Shown one piece after another: positions 33,101-41,295 of a DNA stretch of 42,159 bases. This DNA comes from Bifidobacterium breve (GTDB lineage: Bacteria; Actinomycetota; Actinomycetes; S36-B12). Both the position numbers and the translations under genes were made by a program. Within the stretch, counting starts at the first letter, position 1. Every line of letters starts with the position of its first letter. The stretch covers positions 1-42,159 of the forward strand of contig CAMAVT010000003.1 in the NCBI GenBank assembly GCA_945861775.1, given 5' to 3'. A model generated the notes under the pieces. It saw nothing but the letters and a program-made list of their open reading frames with translations. It did not search any database and was not told the DNA's origin.

Positions 33101-34525
33101 TTATCGGGCCATCCACTCGTCTAAAATTTGGTGATAGTGCCGAATCCGATTCTCTTGGTACCGCGTAAGCCGCACGCCTGGTCCGCGCATTGACTTCAAA
33201 CCTTCTTGGATGAATGGCATGTTGGCCATATCTTGGTCAAAGACCGGTCCGAGTAATCCGATTTCCGTGATGTCAGAGAAAGTCTCCCCCGGCTTTAGCC
33301 AACGTGGCTCTGCGGGCTTGGGGTGTGAACCGTCAGCCGGCTTTTGTGCCAGTAAAAATACTTCCGCAAGGCACTTGTCCGGGTCGTTGCCGTGCGGGCG
33401 GAAACGGTACACGGCGTTGGTCCGGGGTCCGGCGAAAACATAGAAGTTGGGGAATACGAAGTACTGAATTCCATCTAAGAGTTCTGAATCTGTCCAATGA
33501 TCCTGTTCGCTGCCGAACTGTGCTGCAAGGGAGGTGCGCATTGCGGCGGCAAGTTCGCGACGGGCGGTTGAGTCCAAAGGAACACGTGGCGTGCCTTCAT
33601 CTCCCACAGCCAAGTCGCGACCTTTACCCTGCGTGTAAAAAGCGCGCGTTTCATAGTAGGAGTCCAGTACTTCTTGTTCACTGATGTGGTTTGCGATCGT
33701 TGGGCTGGGCACCCCCTGCGGCACAATCTGGCGACTCCAGTTCTCGCCTTTGATCACGTCGTACTGGGTGTTTTCATCGCCGAGCCATTCCATCATTTGT
33801 GGGTGCGTGGCCAACGAGTGGAAGCCTTCAATGAATGCTTCGCCCGCGACTTTCCAGTTGCAATCGATGACGCCACCGAAGTGCGAATACACGACCCGGT
33901 CTTCGTAATTCCAACGATCCCAGTCGTTGAGCATGGAACCCATGAAACTCTCAAGTGGTTCAGCATCAGGATCTTGGTTGATGAAAACAAAACCGTTCCA
34001 CACGGCAACCTTGGCTTCGGGCAACGGGAGGTTCGTGGGATCTATTTCTGGGAAGTCCCAAGCGCACGGGAGATTCTTGAGGGTGCCATCAATATTCCAA
34101 CTGAAGCCGTGGAATGGGCAGCGCAGTTCACTTACCCGCCCACCTTCTTGGCGCAGTGCCCGACCACGATGCAGGCATACGTTGTAGAGCGCCTTAATGC
34201 TGCCGTCGGGTTGGCGCATAATGATGAGTTTGTCGTCAACGATGTCGTAGGTGATGTGATCGCCAGCATTGGGGATGTGATCCTCGCGGCACACAAATTG
34301 CCATACCTTACGCCACACTTTGTCGACTTCACGATCATGGAATTCGCGAGAAATATACCGATCAATATCCATGGGGGCAGTCCCGAGATCCTCATTAATG
34401 TCGTATCTAAGTGCCGCCGGGACTGGACGTGAGTCTTCATCGAGATATGACTGAACACTGGTCCCCGGGGATCGCGGGCTTGGTGGCTCAGTTGATTCAC
34501 GCTGGGGAGATGCGAGTTCGGTCAT
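33101..34525 (-). CDS. Rieske non-heme iron oxygenase, alpha subunit (3)
   Basis: A 474-aa oxygenase, the longest of the three. Rieske ligands are C117, H119, C136 and H139 (CLHRG ... CPFHGFSW). The iron site is E233-x2-H236-x4-H241 (FIEGFHSLATH). An N-terminal Pro/Ser-rich extension of about 30 residues precedes the domain. It has Shine-Dalgarno AAGGAG and a strong TTGACG-17-CATAAT promoter, but no TTGTCTAGACAA operator, so it is probably under different control. It is convergent with the GntR gene, 15 bp apart. Substrate unknown. Confidence 0.93.
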   Translation of the reverse strand: MTELASPQRESTEPPSPRSPGTSVQSYLDEDSRPVPAALRYDINEDLGTAPMDIDRYISREFHDREVDKVWRKVWQFVCREDHIPNAGDHITYDIVDDKLIIMRQPDGSIKALYNVCLHRGRALRQEGGRVSELRCPFHGFSWNIDGTLKNLPCAWDFPEIDPTNLPLPEAKVAVWNGFVFINQDPDAEPLESFMGSMLNDWDRWNYEDRVVYSHFGGVIDCNWKVAGEAFIEGFHSLATHPQMMEWLGDENTQYDVIKGENWSRQIVPQGVPSPTIANHISEQEVLDSYYETRAFYTQGKGRDLAVGDEGTPRVPLDSTARRELAAAMRTSLAAQFGSEQDHWTDSELLDGIQYFVFPNFYVFAGPRTNAVYRFRPHGNDPDKCLAEVFLLAQKPADGSHPKPAEPRWLKPGETFSDITEIGLLGPVFDQDMANMPFIQEGLKSMRGPGVRLTRYQENRIRHYHQILDEWMAR

Positions 34526-34557
34526 GGCTGATGGACTCCTTGTTTACGGGTATCAGA

Positions 34558-34586
34558 ATTATGTCCCCGATGTTATAGGACGTCAA
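34558..34586 (-). promoter_or_regulatory. Sigma-70-type promoter of Rieske gene 3 (TTGACG-17-CATAAT)
   Basis: On the minus strand -35 TTGACG (34586-34581) and -10 CATAAT (34563-34558) are separated by exactly 17 bp, the clearest promoter in the window. The spacer carries GTCC...GGGAC arms that could bind a regulator. The ATG is 32 nt downstream, leaving room for a Shine-Dalgarno leader. Confidence 0.65.
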
Positions 34587-34605
34587 ATAAAGATGCTTAC
34601 CCAAC

Positions 34606-34644
34606 AAGGAAAGGGCCCGACCAAATTGGCCGGACCCTTTCCTT
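34606..34644 (-). terminator. Terminator hairpin after binding-protein gene 1
   Basis: AAGGAAAGGG / CCCTTTCCTT forms a 10-bp stem, extended by three more pairs after one mismatch, around an AT-rich loop. It lies 20 nt after the stop at 34664 and separates the transport gene from the Rieske 3 promoter. Confidence 0.75.
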
Positions 34645-34663
34645 TACAGCGAGTGCTTGAGAC

Positions 34664-35767
34664 TTACTTTACGCCCCAAATCTTCTTGAACTGATTTACA
34701 TAGTCCTTGACGCCCAAGTAGTCACCCTCTGGAGTGAGGACCAACGACTTAGCATTTTGCTTGGTCAGGATCTGTGTTGGCAATTCGTTTGTGACGTATG
34801 GCATACCGATCGAGTTACGGGCCATGCTGTCCACGACACTCCAACCAACGATGGGGAGTGAGTAGCCGGTCCATGCTGATTCGGTGCCGTCCTTGAGTCC
34901 CTGGATATTTGCCTTACCAGCGGTCAAGCCACCGATTGCGATTGCAGGGTTGTTCAGAGCAGCAGAGACACCGGTGACCCAGCCACCGAGGTCGGAGACG
35001 AGCCAGTTGGTACCTGGGTTTGATGCAACAATGTTGACGGCTGCTTGGGGAACCTTACCCGCGAAGATGTCGGTCAACTGCTGATCATTTTCTTCGTATG
35101 TGCACTTGGTTGGGCACAGCTTCTTCAGGTTCTTAGCGTAAGAAACGTCGAAGCGACGAAGGATTGGGTACAAAGGAACCGTGATTCCCTGAGCCTTCAC
35201 GTTGCCCTTTGTTGCTGCAACGGAGTAGGCAGCGATCATCTGGCCCCAAAGGTCAATTGTCTTTGGACCGGCAATGTGGGTGTCCTCCAGTGCTGATGTT
35301 GGCTTGCTCATGCATGCAGAGCAGATAACGACAACACCCTGCTTCTCAGCCTTGGTCAGAAGATCTGACAAAGTTGATGGCTCAATACCGGAGATGTGGA
35401 TGTAGTTCGGGTTGAGTGACAGCGCCTGGCTGAAAAGTGAACGCTGGGTTTCAGGGCTGACTGCGCCAACGAGTTCTTTGTACTTCCAGCCGAGTGTCTT
35501 GGCAGCTGCACCAATGGCTTCATCGAGCACCTTGTTTTCATCGCCACCGTTTGAGAGGGCTACGACAAACTGACCCTTTGGTGGAACAGACTTCAAAGGT
35601 GTGGTGATCCCAATGCTTGTTGGGGTCTTGTTGTACTTAGCTACAATCGCGGCGGAAAGGGTGACACCCTTGTCCTGTGGATTTGCAGCAAAGGCTGCGG
35701 GTGCAATACCCGAAACCAAGAGGGCAGCGGATCCTATAAAAGCAACCGCTGTGGTTAGCTTGCGCAT
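34664..35767 (-). CDS. Exported substrate-binding protein (sugar-type ABC family) 1
   Basis: A 367-aa type-I periplasmic-binding-protein-like protein. The signal peptide RKLTTAVAFIGSAALLVSGIAPAAFA ends at an AFA-A cleavage site, so it is secreted without a lipobox. The body shows FVVALSNGGDEN and the alternating pattern of RbsB-like proteins. Four cysteines occur in two pairs (VICSACMSKP and LCPTKC). The gene at 35960 encodes a paralogue with pairs at matching places and the same ending (IWGVK versus LWGVK). No permease or ATPase is nearby. Shine-Dalgarno GGAAGAGAG is clear. Ligand unknown; the context suggests a compound used by the island. Confidence 0.85.
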   Translation of the reverse strand: MRKLTTAVAFIGSAALLVSGIAPAAFAANPQDKGVTLSAAIVAKYNKTPTSIGITTPLKSVPPKGQFVVALSNGGDENKVLDEAIGAAAKTLGWKYKELVGAVSPETQRSLFSQALSLNPNYIHISGIEPSTLSDLLTKAEKQGVVVICSACMSKPTSALEDTHIAGPKTIDLWGQMIAAYSVAATKGNVKAQGITVPLYPILRRFDVSYAKNLKKLCPTKCTYEENDQQLTDIFAGKVPQAAVNIVASNPGTNWLVSDLGGWVTGVSAALNNPAIAIGGLTAGKANIQGLKDGTESAWTGYSLPIVGWSVVDSMARNSIGMPYVTNELPTQILTKQNAKSLVLTPEGDYLGVKDYVNQFKKIWGVK

Positions 35768-35801
35768 TGACGCTCTCTTCCATTAGTGGGGGTTGAACAA
35801 C

Positions 35802-35817
35802 ATTCGTCCGGAAGAAT
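35802..35817. promoter_or_regulatory. Near-palindrome ATTCGTCCGGAAGAAT upstream of binding-protein gene 1
   Basis: A 16-bp inverted repeat with one mismatched pair around TCCGGA, 35-50 nt before the ATG at 35767. It could be an operator or promoter-proximal site. The 192-bp gap 35768-35959 holds no ORF, and no copy of this site was seen before the second binding-protein gene. Confidence 0.4.
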
Positions 35818-35959
35818 ACCCACAAAATTCATTTATTGGTAGTCCATTATTCATTTCGTTATAATTGCGAGGATTTCCTAGTAAAAAACGGACATTTCAC
35901 CCCAACAAAGACCGTAGAAACCCGATCTTGACTCCGAAACCAAATTTTTGGTAAAGGAA

Positions 35960-37159
35960 TTACTTGACACCCCATAACGCGGTGAACAGTTCGCGGTAGT
36001 TGGCAATTCCCAGGTAATTGCCGTTCTCGTCGAGTACTGCATCAGCAATATTGGTGACATTAAGGAGTTGACTCGGCAGGAGTCCATCAGCTGGTGCATC
36101 ACCCGCGAGCACCCGCGCGAACTGGTCAATAACCCGCCACGCCATCACTGGTACGGGCAGAGCCGTCCACGCCTGCAAGGCAGCAGCCGCTTCTGGGGTT
36201 GCATCCGTTGATCCACTTGCCGGTGGGACCGCACCCGATGCAGCGAGGTCGACCAAGGATGTGATGTCTCGAGCATTGGCACCACGGCCGATGAGAACCG
36301 TTGGTTCCAACACGAGTGCATCGGCCAAAGCCGCGGGGACATCGGCGGAAAGCTCCCCTGAGTCAAGGAGTGCCCAACGGCCCAGGCTCGTGCTCATGGT
36401 GTCCGCGATAAACGTGGGCACCATGCTCAGATCGGTCGTATCAACCTCAGATTCAATCGCGGAACAATCTCGACACAGGCCAGCCAGAGTGTTAACGAAT
36501 TCGGCATTGAAAGTGACCAGTGCTGGCACGGGAAGTGTGAAAACCTCTATGCCGGCAACTTCTTCTGCCGCCTGATTGGCGACCACGTAACTCGCAAGTA
36601 TTTGACCCCACAGGACATTTTGTGCGTCGCCATCAATGCTTGTGTTTTTGATGGCACCCGTTGGCTCGCCCGAGCATCCGGTACAAATCACGGCCACTCC
36701 TGCGGCCTCAGCGGCAGCGAGTTGGGTGGCTAAAACGTCAACGTATCTACCCGAGATCCGAATGCCCGCCGGATTGAGAGCCAGGGCTTCGTCGAATGCT
36801 GCCGGCGCCGATTCCACAGTTTCTGCTCCGAGAACCTCGGCGAATTCCCAGCCGATTGCCGCGGCAGCCTCGGCCATCGAGGTGTTCAGCAAGGTATCAA
36901 ATTCGGAGCCGTCGGAGAGGCTGACAATGAGTGAACCAGCAGCCGGTGGGGCCGTCAGTGGGACATCCACGCCAATGGAGGTCGGTGCAAGAAATGCCGA
37001 AGCGAGGAGTTCGGGATCAACCGCGGGATCCGCAGCGGTTTCCTCACCGACCACCGCTTCACCCTCAACGAAGTTGGGGTCATCAGCTGGCATGGCGCAG
37101 GAAGCTAGAACCAAAGTGGCGGATAAGGCAACGACAACCGAAAGCATTGACCGACGCAT
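35960..37159 (-). CDS. Substrate-binding lipoprotein (sugar-type ABC family) 2
   Basis: A 399-aa paralogue of the protein encoded downstream at 34664. I start at ATG 37159 (Shine-Dalgarno AAAGAGAG), giving the lipoprotein signal SVVVALSATLVLASC with lipobox L-A-S-C, so this copy is membrane-anchored. An acidic, Ala/Glu-rich linker follows. The binding domain shows LIVSLSDGSEFD, VICTGCSGEP and LAGLCRDC, cysteine pairs aligned with those of the paralogue, and ends YRELFTALWGVK. The pair may be one tethered and one free receptor, or have different ligands. Transporter membrane components are absent from the window. Confidence 0.87.
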   Translation of the reverse strand: MRRSMLSVVVALSATLVLASCAMPADDPNFVEGEAVVGEETAADPAVDPELLASAFLAPTSIGVDVPLTAPPAAGSLIVSLSDGSEFDTLLNTSMAEAAAAIGWEFAEVLGAETVESAPAAFDEALALNPAGIRISGRYVDVLATQLAAAEAAGVAVICTGCSGEPTGAIKNTSIDGDAQNVLWGQILASYVVANQAAEEVAGIEVFTLPVPALVTFNAEFVNTLAGLCRDCSAIESEVDTTDLSMVPTFIADTMSTSLGRWALLDSGELSADVPAALADALVLEPTVLIGRGANARDITSLVDLAASGAVPPASGSTDATPEAAAALQAWTALPVPVMAWRVIDQFARVLAGDAPADGLLPSQLLNVTNIADAVLDENGNYLGIANYRELFTALWGVK

Positions 37160-37328
37160 GTGACTCTCTTTCAAAGATATAAACGACTGAAAGCCCAAAA
37201 CTACATGCACGTCCAATAATCTGTCTCAGCGACTCGGTTTCAACTTGATCACATTGAGCACGACAGGCGGTCCCTTCATCACTTGCTATTGTTGTGGCTC
37301 ATCCATCTACATCCCGGCCCACCTCTGG

Positions 37329-37364
37329 AGTGCAATGTCCTTCGAAAGTGCAATGTCCTTCGAA
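37329..37364. repeat. 18-bp tandem duplication at the acyl-CoA dehydrogenase start
   Basis: AGTGCAATGTCCTTCGAA occurs twice in direct tandem (37329-37346, 37347-37364). It is in frame, encodes SAMSFE twice, and duplicates the candidate start codon. Confidence 0.85.
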
Positions 37365-38447
37365 CTACCCCTGGCAGCTCTTGACCCGGAAGAGATTGTC
37401 GATTTGCGCACCACCGTGCGCTCGGCTGCAACGGAGTCGGGGTATCCAACCGCGGTGCTTGAACTCGAAAAATCAGAGACTGGTCTAGACCTTGCGTTGT
37501 GGTCACTGCTCGCGCAGGACATCGGGCTCTCTGCGGTCGGGCTACCTGAGTCTGCCGGCGGCTTGGGCGGCCTTGCCGAAATTCTTGCGGTGGCAGAAGA
37601 ACTAGGTGCCACGTTGGCGCCCGTTCCCTTTATTACCAGCACTGTTCTGTGCGGCCAAGTCTTGGCTGCAAGTGATGAAAGTTCAACTCCATATCTTGAG
37701 CGAATTGCGGCAGGTGAGATTGCGGCTCCCGCCTTTACCAATGCGCGCGGCCAATGGTCTGCGGGTGACATTTCATGTACGAGTGATGGTGAAAAAGTTT
37801 CGGGAACGGTCCGATTCGCGCCATTTGGTGCCAGTGCAACATTCTTTGTGGTTGCAGCCCGCACAGATTCAGGCATTGATGTATTTGTTGTTGAGGCTTC
37901 CGATGCGAACGTCAGCGCGTTGCCATCACTAGATTTCTCGCGGCCATCGGCAACCGTCACTTTCGATAGTTCCCCAGCAGTGCGACTGACGACCGGTGGA
38001 AATGGCGAGAGTGTAATCTCACACGCCGTTGACATAACACTGATGGCTGTTGCCGCTGATCAACTTGGCGGATCGCAGGCCTGTTTTGATATGACACTTG
38101 ACTATATAAAGGTGCGCCGCCAATTTAATCGGGAGATCGGTAGCTTCCAAGCCATCAAACACCGGATGACCGATGCCCTGATGCTCGTTGAAATGCTGCG
38201 ATCTGGGCTGGAAAAGGTGACATCGGGTGGCACGCAGGATCTTGCCGCGGATGCAGCGATGAATAAGTCCTGGGGGTCTGATTCTTACATTGCGATGACC
38301 GCCGAAGCAATTCAATTGCACGGTGGTATCGGTTTCACGTGGGAACACACCACGCACCTGTATTTCAGAAGGGCGCGCTACGACGCTGCGTTTCTCGGCG
38401 ATGGTTCATTTCAGCGCGAGCGCCTCGCCAAAGTGCTGAACTGGTAA
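37335..38447 (+). CDS. Acyl-CoA dehydrogenase (1)
   Basis: A 370-aa flavoprotein of the FadE type that would introduce an alpha-beta double bond into an acyl-CoA. Features: GLPESAGGLGGLAEILAVAEELG, the FAD-binding region DYIKVRRQFNREIGSFQAIKHRMTDAL, and LHGGIGFTWEHTTHLYFRRA near the C-terminus. Two in-frame ATGs (37335 and 37353) arise from an 18-bp duplication; I use the first, which has GGAG upstream. The ORF-track start at 37245 adds an unlikely Cys-rich leader. It is convergent with a second acyl-CoA dehydrogenase. Actinobacterial steroid-type dehydrogenases often form heterotetramers of two such proteins, which is possible here. Confidence 0.88.
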   Translation: MSFESAMSFELPLAALDPEEIVDLRTTVRSAATESGYPTAVLELEKSETGLDLALWSLLAQDIGLSAVGLPESAGGLGGLAEILAVAEELGATLAPVPFITSTVLCGQVLAASDESSTPYLERIAAGEIAAPAFTNARGQWSAGDISCTSDGEKVSGTVRFAPFGASATFFVVAARTDSGIDVFVVEASDANVSALPSLDFSRPSATVTFDSSPAVRLTTGGNGESVISHAVDITLMAVAADQLGGSQACFDMTLDYIKVRRQFNREIGSFQAIKHRMTDALMLVEMLRSGLEKVTSGGTQDLAADAAMNKSWGSDSYIAMTAEAIQLHGGIGFTWEHTTHLYFRRARYDAAFLGDGSFQRERLAKVLNW

Positions 38448-38455
38448 AAGCTCGA

Positions 38456-39709
38456 TCAGGATTTTGCAAGTTGCGAAAACGGTGCCTTGTCGGTTCGGTG
38501 CTCAGCAGGGAGCCCGAGCACTCTTTCGGCGACAATATTGCGTTGCACCTCGTCGGTGCCACCTGCCAGTCGGTAACCAGGAGCACCAAGAACATGCTCA
38601 CCCCAGGCAAACTCCCCCCACTCTCCAGTGTCCGCGACCAACGCGGATCCGAGCATGTTCGCAGCCGTGTTACCGATGCGCACGAGATTGTCCGATGCCA
38701 GAAGTTTTCCTAGAGATCCAGCTGGACCGGGATCCCCACCGGTTGCAGTAGCTCGAGCAACTTTGGTCACCATCGCTGCATGTAACCGGGTTCGGATCGT
38801 GATGTCGGCCAGTTCCTGACGAGTCACCGGGTCCGAACTCAACCCCAAATGCTGGGCGAGTGCAACAAGATCGGATGCGGTACCGCCTTTTCGTCGATGC
38901 CCCGATCCCGATGATGTCCGTTCAAAGCCAAGGGTGGTCTGCGCGACCTTCCAGCCCGCATCGACATCACCGATACGCATAGAGTCTGGGATCCGGGTTG
39001 CGTCAAACCACACTTCGTTGAAAGAAGCCGGGCCACTCATTTGACGAATGGGTCGAATCTCAACGCCCGGGGCATTCATGGGCACTAAAAATGCGGTGAT
39101 GCCACCCTGTTTCACCGCATCAGGATTGGTGCGGGCCAGAATGAAACCGTACTCGGAAAATTGTGCGTTAGAACTCCAAATCTTTTGACCGGTGATCAAC
39201 CAGTCATCCCCGTCACGAACCGCTTTGGTTGACAGGCCCGCAAGATCGGATCCCGCACCGGGCTCGCTGAACAGTTGGCAGCACAGCAATTCAGTGCTCA
39301 GGAATGCTTTTGCGAATTGCTCGCGTTGTTCGGGTGTACCGAAGATGCTAACGGCCGATCCGACAAGACCCGTGGTCACCGAGATGATTTCCGAGGAGGG
39401 GGGAACGGCAAATTTGCGTTCTTCTTGGGCAAAGGCAACGGAGTACACACTGGGCAGACCCGCGCCACCGAACTCAGCGGGGAGTGAAATGGCTCCGTAT
39501 CCCGCTTCGAATCGTTGGCGTCGGTATTCCCTTACTCGCGTAAGGAATGCGACTTCTTCGTCGTGGCTCAATGCTAAGAAAATTTGCAGGCGTGGGTCAC
39601 CTTCACCCCACACAAAAACTTCTTCTTGCGCCGGTTCAGCAATGGATGCAAGCCATGTGCGCACTTCGCTGCGCCAGGCGTCTAAATGTTGTTGGTCTAT
39701 TTCGCTCAC
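38456..39709 (-). CDS. Acyl-CoA dehydrogenase (2)
   Basis: A 417-aa FadE-type enzyme. The substrate/FAD region EPGAGSDLAGLSTKAVRDGDDWLITGQKIWSS and the C-terminal GGTDEVQRNIVAERVLGLP are typical of longer actinobacterial dehydrogenases. GTG 39709 overlaps the thiolase stop (GTGA), making it the last gene of the MDR-DUF35-thiolase-FadE operon. It probably acts on a CoA-thioester of a pathway acid, alone or with the convergently encoded dehydrogenase 8 bp away. Confidence 0.9.
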   Translation of the reverse strand: MSEIDQQHLDAWRSEVRTWLASIAEPAQEEVFVWGEGDPRLQIFLALSHDEEVAFLTRVREYRRQRFEAGYGAISLPAEFGGAGLPSVYSVAFAQEERKFAVPPSSEIISVTTGLVGSAVSIFGTPEQREQFAKAFLSTELLCCQLFSEPGAGSDLAGLSTKAVRDGDDWLITGQKIWSSNAQFSEYGFILARTNPDAVKQGGITAFLVPMNAPGVEIRPIRQMSGPASFNEVWFDATRIPDSMRIGDVDAGWKVAQTTLGFERTSSGSGHRRKGGTASDLVALAQHLGLSSDPVTRQELADITIRTRLHAAMVTKVARATATGGDPGPAGSLGKLLASDNLVRIGNTAANMLGSALVADTGEWGEFAWGEHVLGAPGYRLAGGTDEVQRNIVAERVLGLPAEHRTDKAPFSQLAKS

Positions 39710-40875
39710 GGTCGTGCTCCTTCGTTGATCAGGACCGTACAGGCACTAATGCCCGGCGCTCCATAGACGTGGGTGAAACCAATACGCGGGGCTCCCGGAA
39801 CTTGTTTACCGTCAGCGCGACCCTGCAACTGTCTCACGATCTCGTGTACTTGTCGCAAGCCAGAAGCGCCCACCGGCTCTCCGTTGGCGAGTAATCCACC
39901 GTCGGTGTTGAGAGGCAGCCGACCATCAATTTCGAATTCACCGTTGCGGTAAGCGGCTTCCTGCTCTCCATGGGCAACGAGTCCGGTCTCACCTAAGTGA
40001 ATAACTTCGGCTCCGCTGTCAGTGTCTTGGAGCTGGGCTACCTGCACATCCGCGGGCGTAATGCCAGCAAGGTCAAATGCTGCTTTCGCCGCGTCAATTG
40101 AAGGACTCGTACGGTCACCGGGTGAGAGCCAGGGTGAGAAAACTTCGAACGATCCTGGTCGACGACCACGAAGCGCCACCGATGCCAGTCGAATCGGAGT
40201 TTCGCACAAGTCATAGGCCTTCGAGCCGCGAGCTAGAACAAGGGAAACCGCGCCAGCATCAGGTGCACAAAACATGAAACGCGTGAGGGGGTCATTGATC
40301 ATGTCGGCATCCATCGCTTCATCAACGGAAACCGGCTTACGCCGCCACGCATACGGGTGTTCTTGCGCGTAATCAAATGCTTTTGCCGAGGCATAACCGA
40401 GGGTGCGCTGGCTTATTCCGTGTTCATGAAGGTAGCGCGCAATTTTCAGTGCAAAATATGAAGTAGTAACCATCATGCCTGTGGCTCCGTACCAATCACC
40501 CAGTCCATAGCGTGCGGGTGAAACATTGAAAGCGCCCCGAGCGTGATTGTCATAGCCGACAACGCAAGCAACATCGAGATCTTCAGCGATTAACCCGTTA
40601 CGTGCTGTCATTAAAGCCACAGCACCTGTCGCGCATCCGTTCTTCACCGTCACGAACGGAAGTCCGGTGAGTCCCAATCGTGAGACTAGGTTGTCCGGCT
40701 TTGTCTCACCATTAGTGCCACCCACCGCGAACTCGATGTCGGACCAGGCAAGACCACAGTCGGCAAGCGCACCGCGCACTGCCGTCTCTGCAAGCTCGTT
40801 ATCTTCGCCGTCAAATCTGCCGAACTCCGTCCGTGCTGCGCCGACAATAAAAATGTCATTCGTATTCACGCTCAC
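39706..40875 (-). CDS. SCP2-type thiolase / lipid-transfer protein
   Basis: A 389-aa thiolase-fold protein of the lipid-transfer (SCP-x/Ltp) group. The nucleophile region is KNGCATGAVALMTA near residue 83. The usual N-G-H-P motif reads ANGEPVGASGLRQV, with Glu for His, as seen in this subgroup; CxG near the end is SACTVLINEG. Members cleave beta-ketoacyl-CoA or act as retro-aldolases with a DUF35 partner, and the next gene upstream encodes exactly such a partner, overlapping by 4 nt (GTGA). A retro-aldol C-C cleavage, as in steroid side-chain degradation (Ltp2 with a DUF35 protein), is therefore as plausible as thiolysis. Confidence 0.88.
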   Translation of the reverse strand: MSVNTNDIFIVGAARTEFGRFDGEDNELAETAVRGALADCGLAWSDIEFAVGGTNGETKPDNLVSRLGLTGLPFVTVKNGCATGAVALMTARNGLIAEDLDVACVVGYDNHARGAFNVSPARYGLGDWYGATGMMVTTSYFALKIARYLHEHGISQRTLGYASAKAFDYAQEHPYAWRRKPVSVDEAMDADMINDPLTRFMFCAPDAGAVSLVLARGSKAYDLCETPIRLASVALRGRRPGSFEVFSPWLSPGDRTSPSIDAAKAAFDLAGITPADVQVAQLQDTDSGAEVIHLGETGLVAHGEQEAAYRNGEFEIDGRLPLNTDGGLLANGEPVGASGLRQVHEIVRQLQGRADGKQVPGAPRIGFTHVYGAPGISACTVLINEGARP

Positions 40876-41279
40876 GTCACAGCCTCGAAACCAAATGTGA
40901 AGACAGGTGCACCTTCATGCGTCCAGGCTTTAGCGAGCACCAAATTAACCTGCTCCCCAATCGTCCATTGGGTTTTTCCCACCAGCCAACCTTCGACAAT
41001 CACGGGGCCAAGGTCTACATAGCCAATGGAAAAAGGTGCGAATTCATCGGTCCGAAATGGTGGCTTCGGTGCGAAGTGTTGGGTTGTCCAGGACCAGAGG
41101 GTTCCTTCGGTGGGCAAGCCCACTCTCGTGACGTCAAGGCTCGAACAGGTTGGGCAGGAATCCATGGCTGGGAAAACGTGTGCACCACATGCACCACACA
41201 TGGATCCCGCTAAAACAACCGGATCCACGGATGTAAACAACGTCGAGTCAACAACTGCGATGCCCACAGGAATGCTCAT
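40872..41279 (-). CDS. DUF35 OB-fold/zinc-ribbon protein (thiolase partner)
   Basis: A 135-aa protein with an N-terminal zinc ribbon (MCGACGAHVFPAMDSCPTC, two C-x2-C pairs) and a C-terminal OB-fold (GTLWSWTTQHFAPKPPF ... FSIGYVDL). DUF35 proteins bind SCP2-type thiolases and complete aldolase or acyl-transfer complexes. I start at ATG 41279 (MSIPVGIAVV); the ORF-track start at 41570 would run deep into the neighbouring MDR gene in another frame. It overlaps the thiolase start and lies 16 bp after the MDR stop. Confidence 0.88.
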   Translation of the reverse strand: MSIPVGIAVVDSTLFTSVDPVVLAGSMCGACGAHVFPAMDSCPTCSSLDVTRVGLPTEGTLWSWTTQHFAPKPPFRTDEFAPFSIGYVDLGPVIVEGWLVGKTQWTIGEQVNLVLAKAWTHEGAPVFTFGFEAVT

Positions 41280-41295
41280 GTATTCGCTTTCGGGA

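Noticed and set aside
33674-34432. 252-aa plus-strand ORF
   Set aside because: Antisense to Rieske gene 3; no recognisable domain.
37482-37491. GGTCTAGACC, another GTCTAGAC palindrome
   Set aside because: It lies about 150 nt inside the acyl-CoA dehydrogenase coding region and its flanks are GG/CC instead of TT/AA, so I treat it as chance; a genome-wide motif scan could revive it.
37307-38035. 242-aa minus-strand ORF
   Set aside because: Antisense to acyl-CoA dehydrogenase 1, which has clear family motifs.
39706-40875. Possible inactive thiolase because GHP is GEP
   Set aside because: This substitution is normal in the SCP2/lipid-transfer subgroup, so I do not call it a pseudogene.
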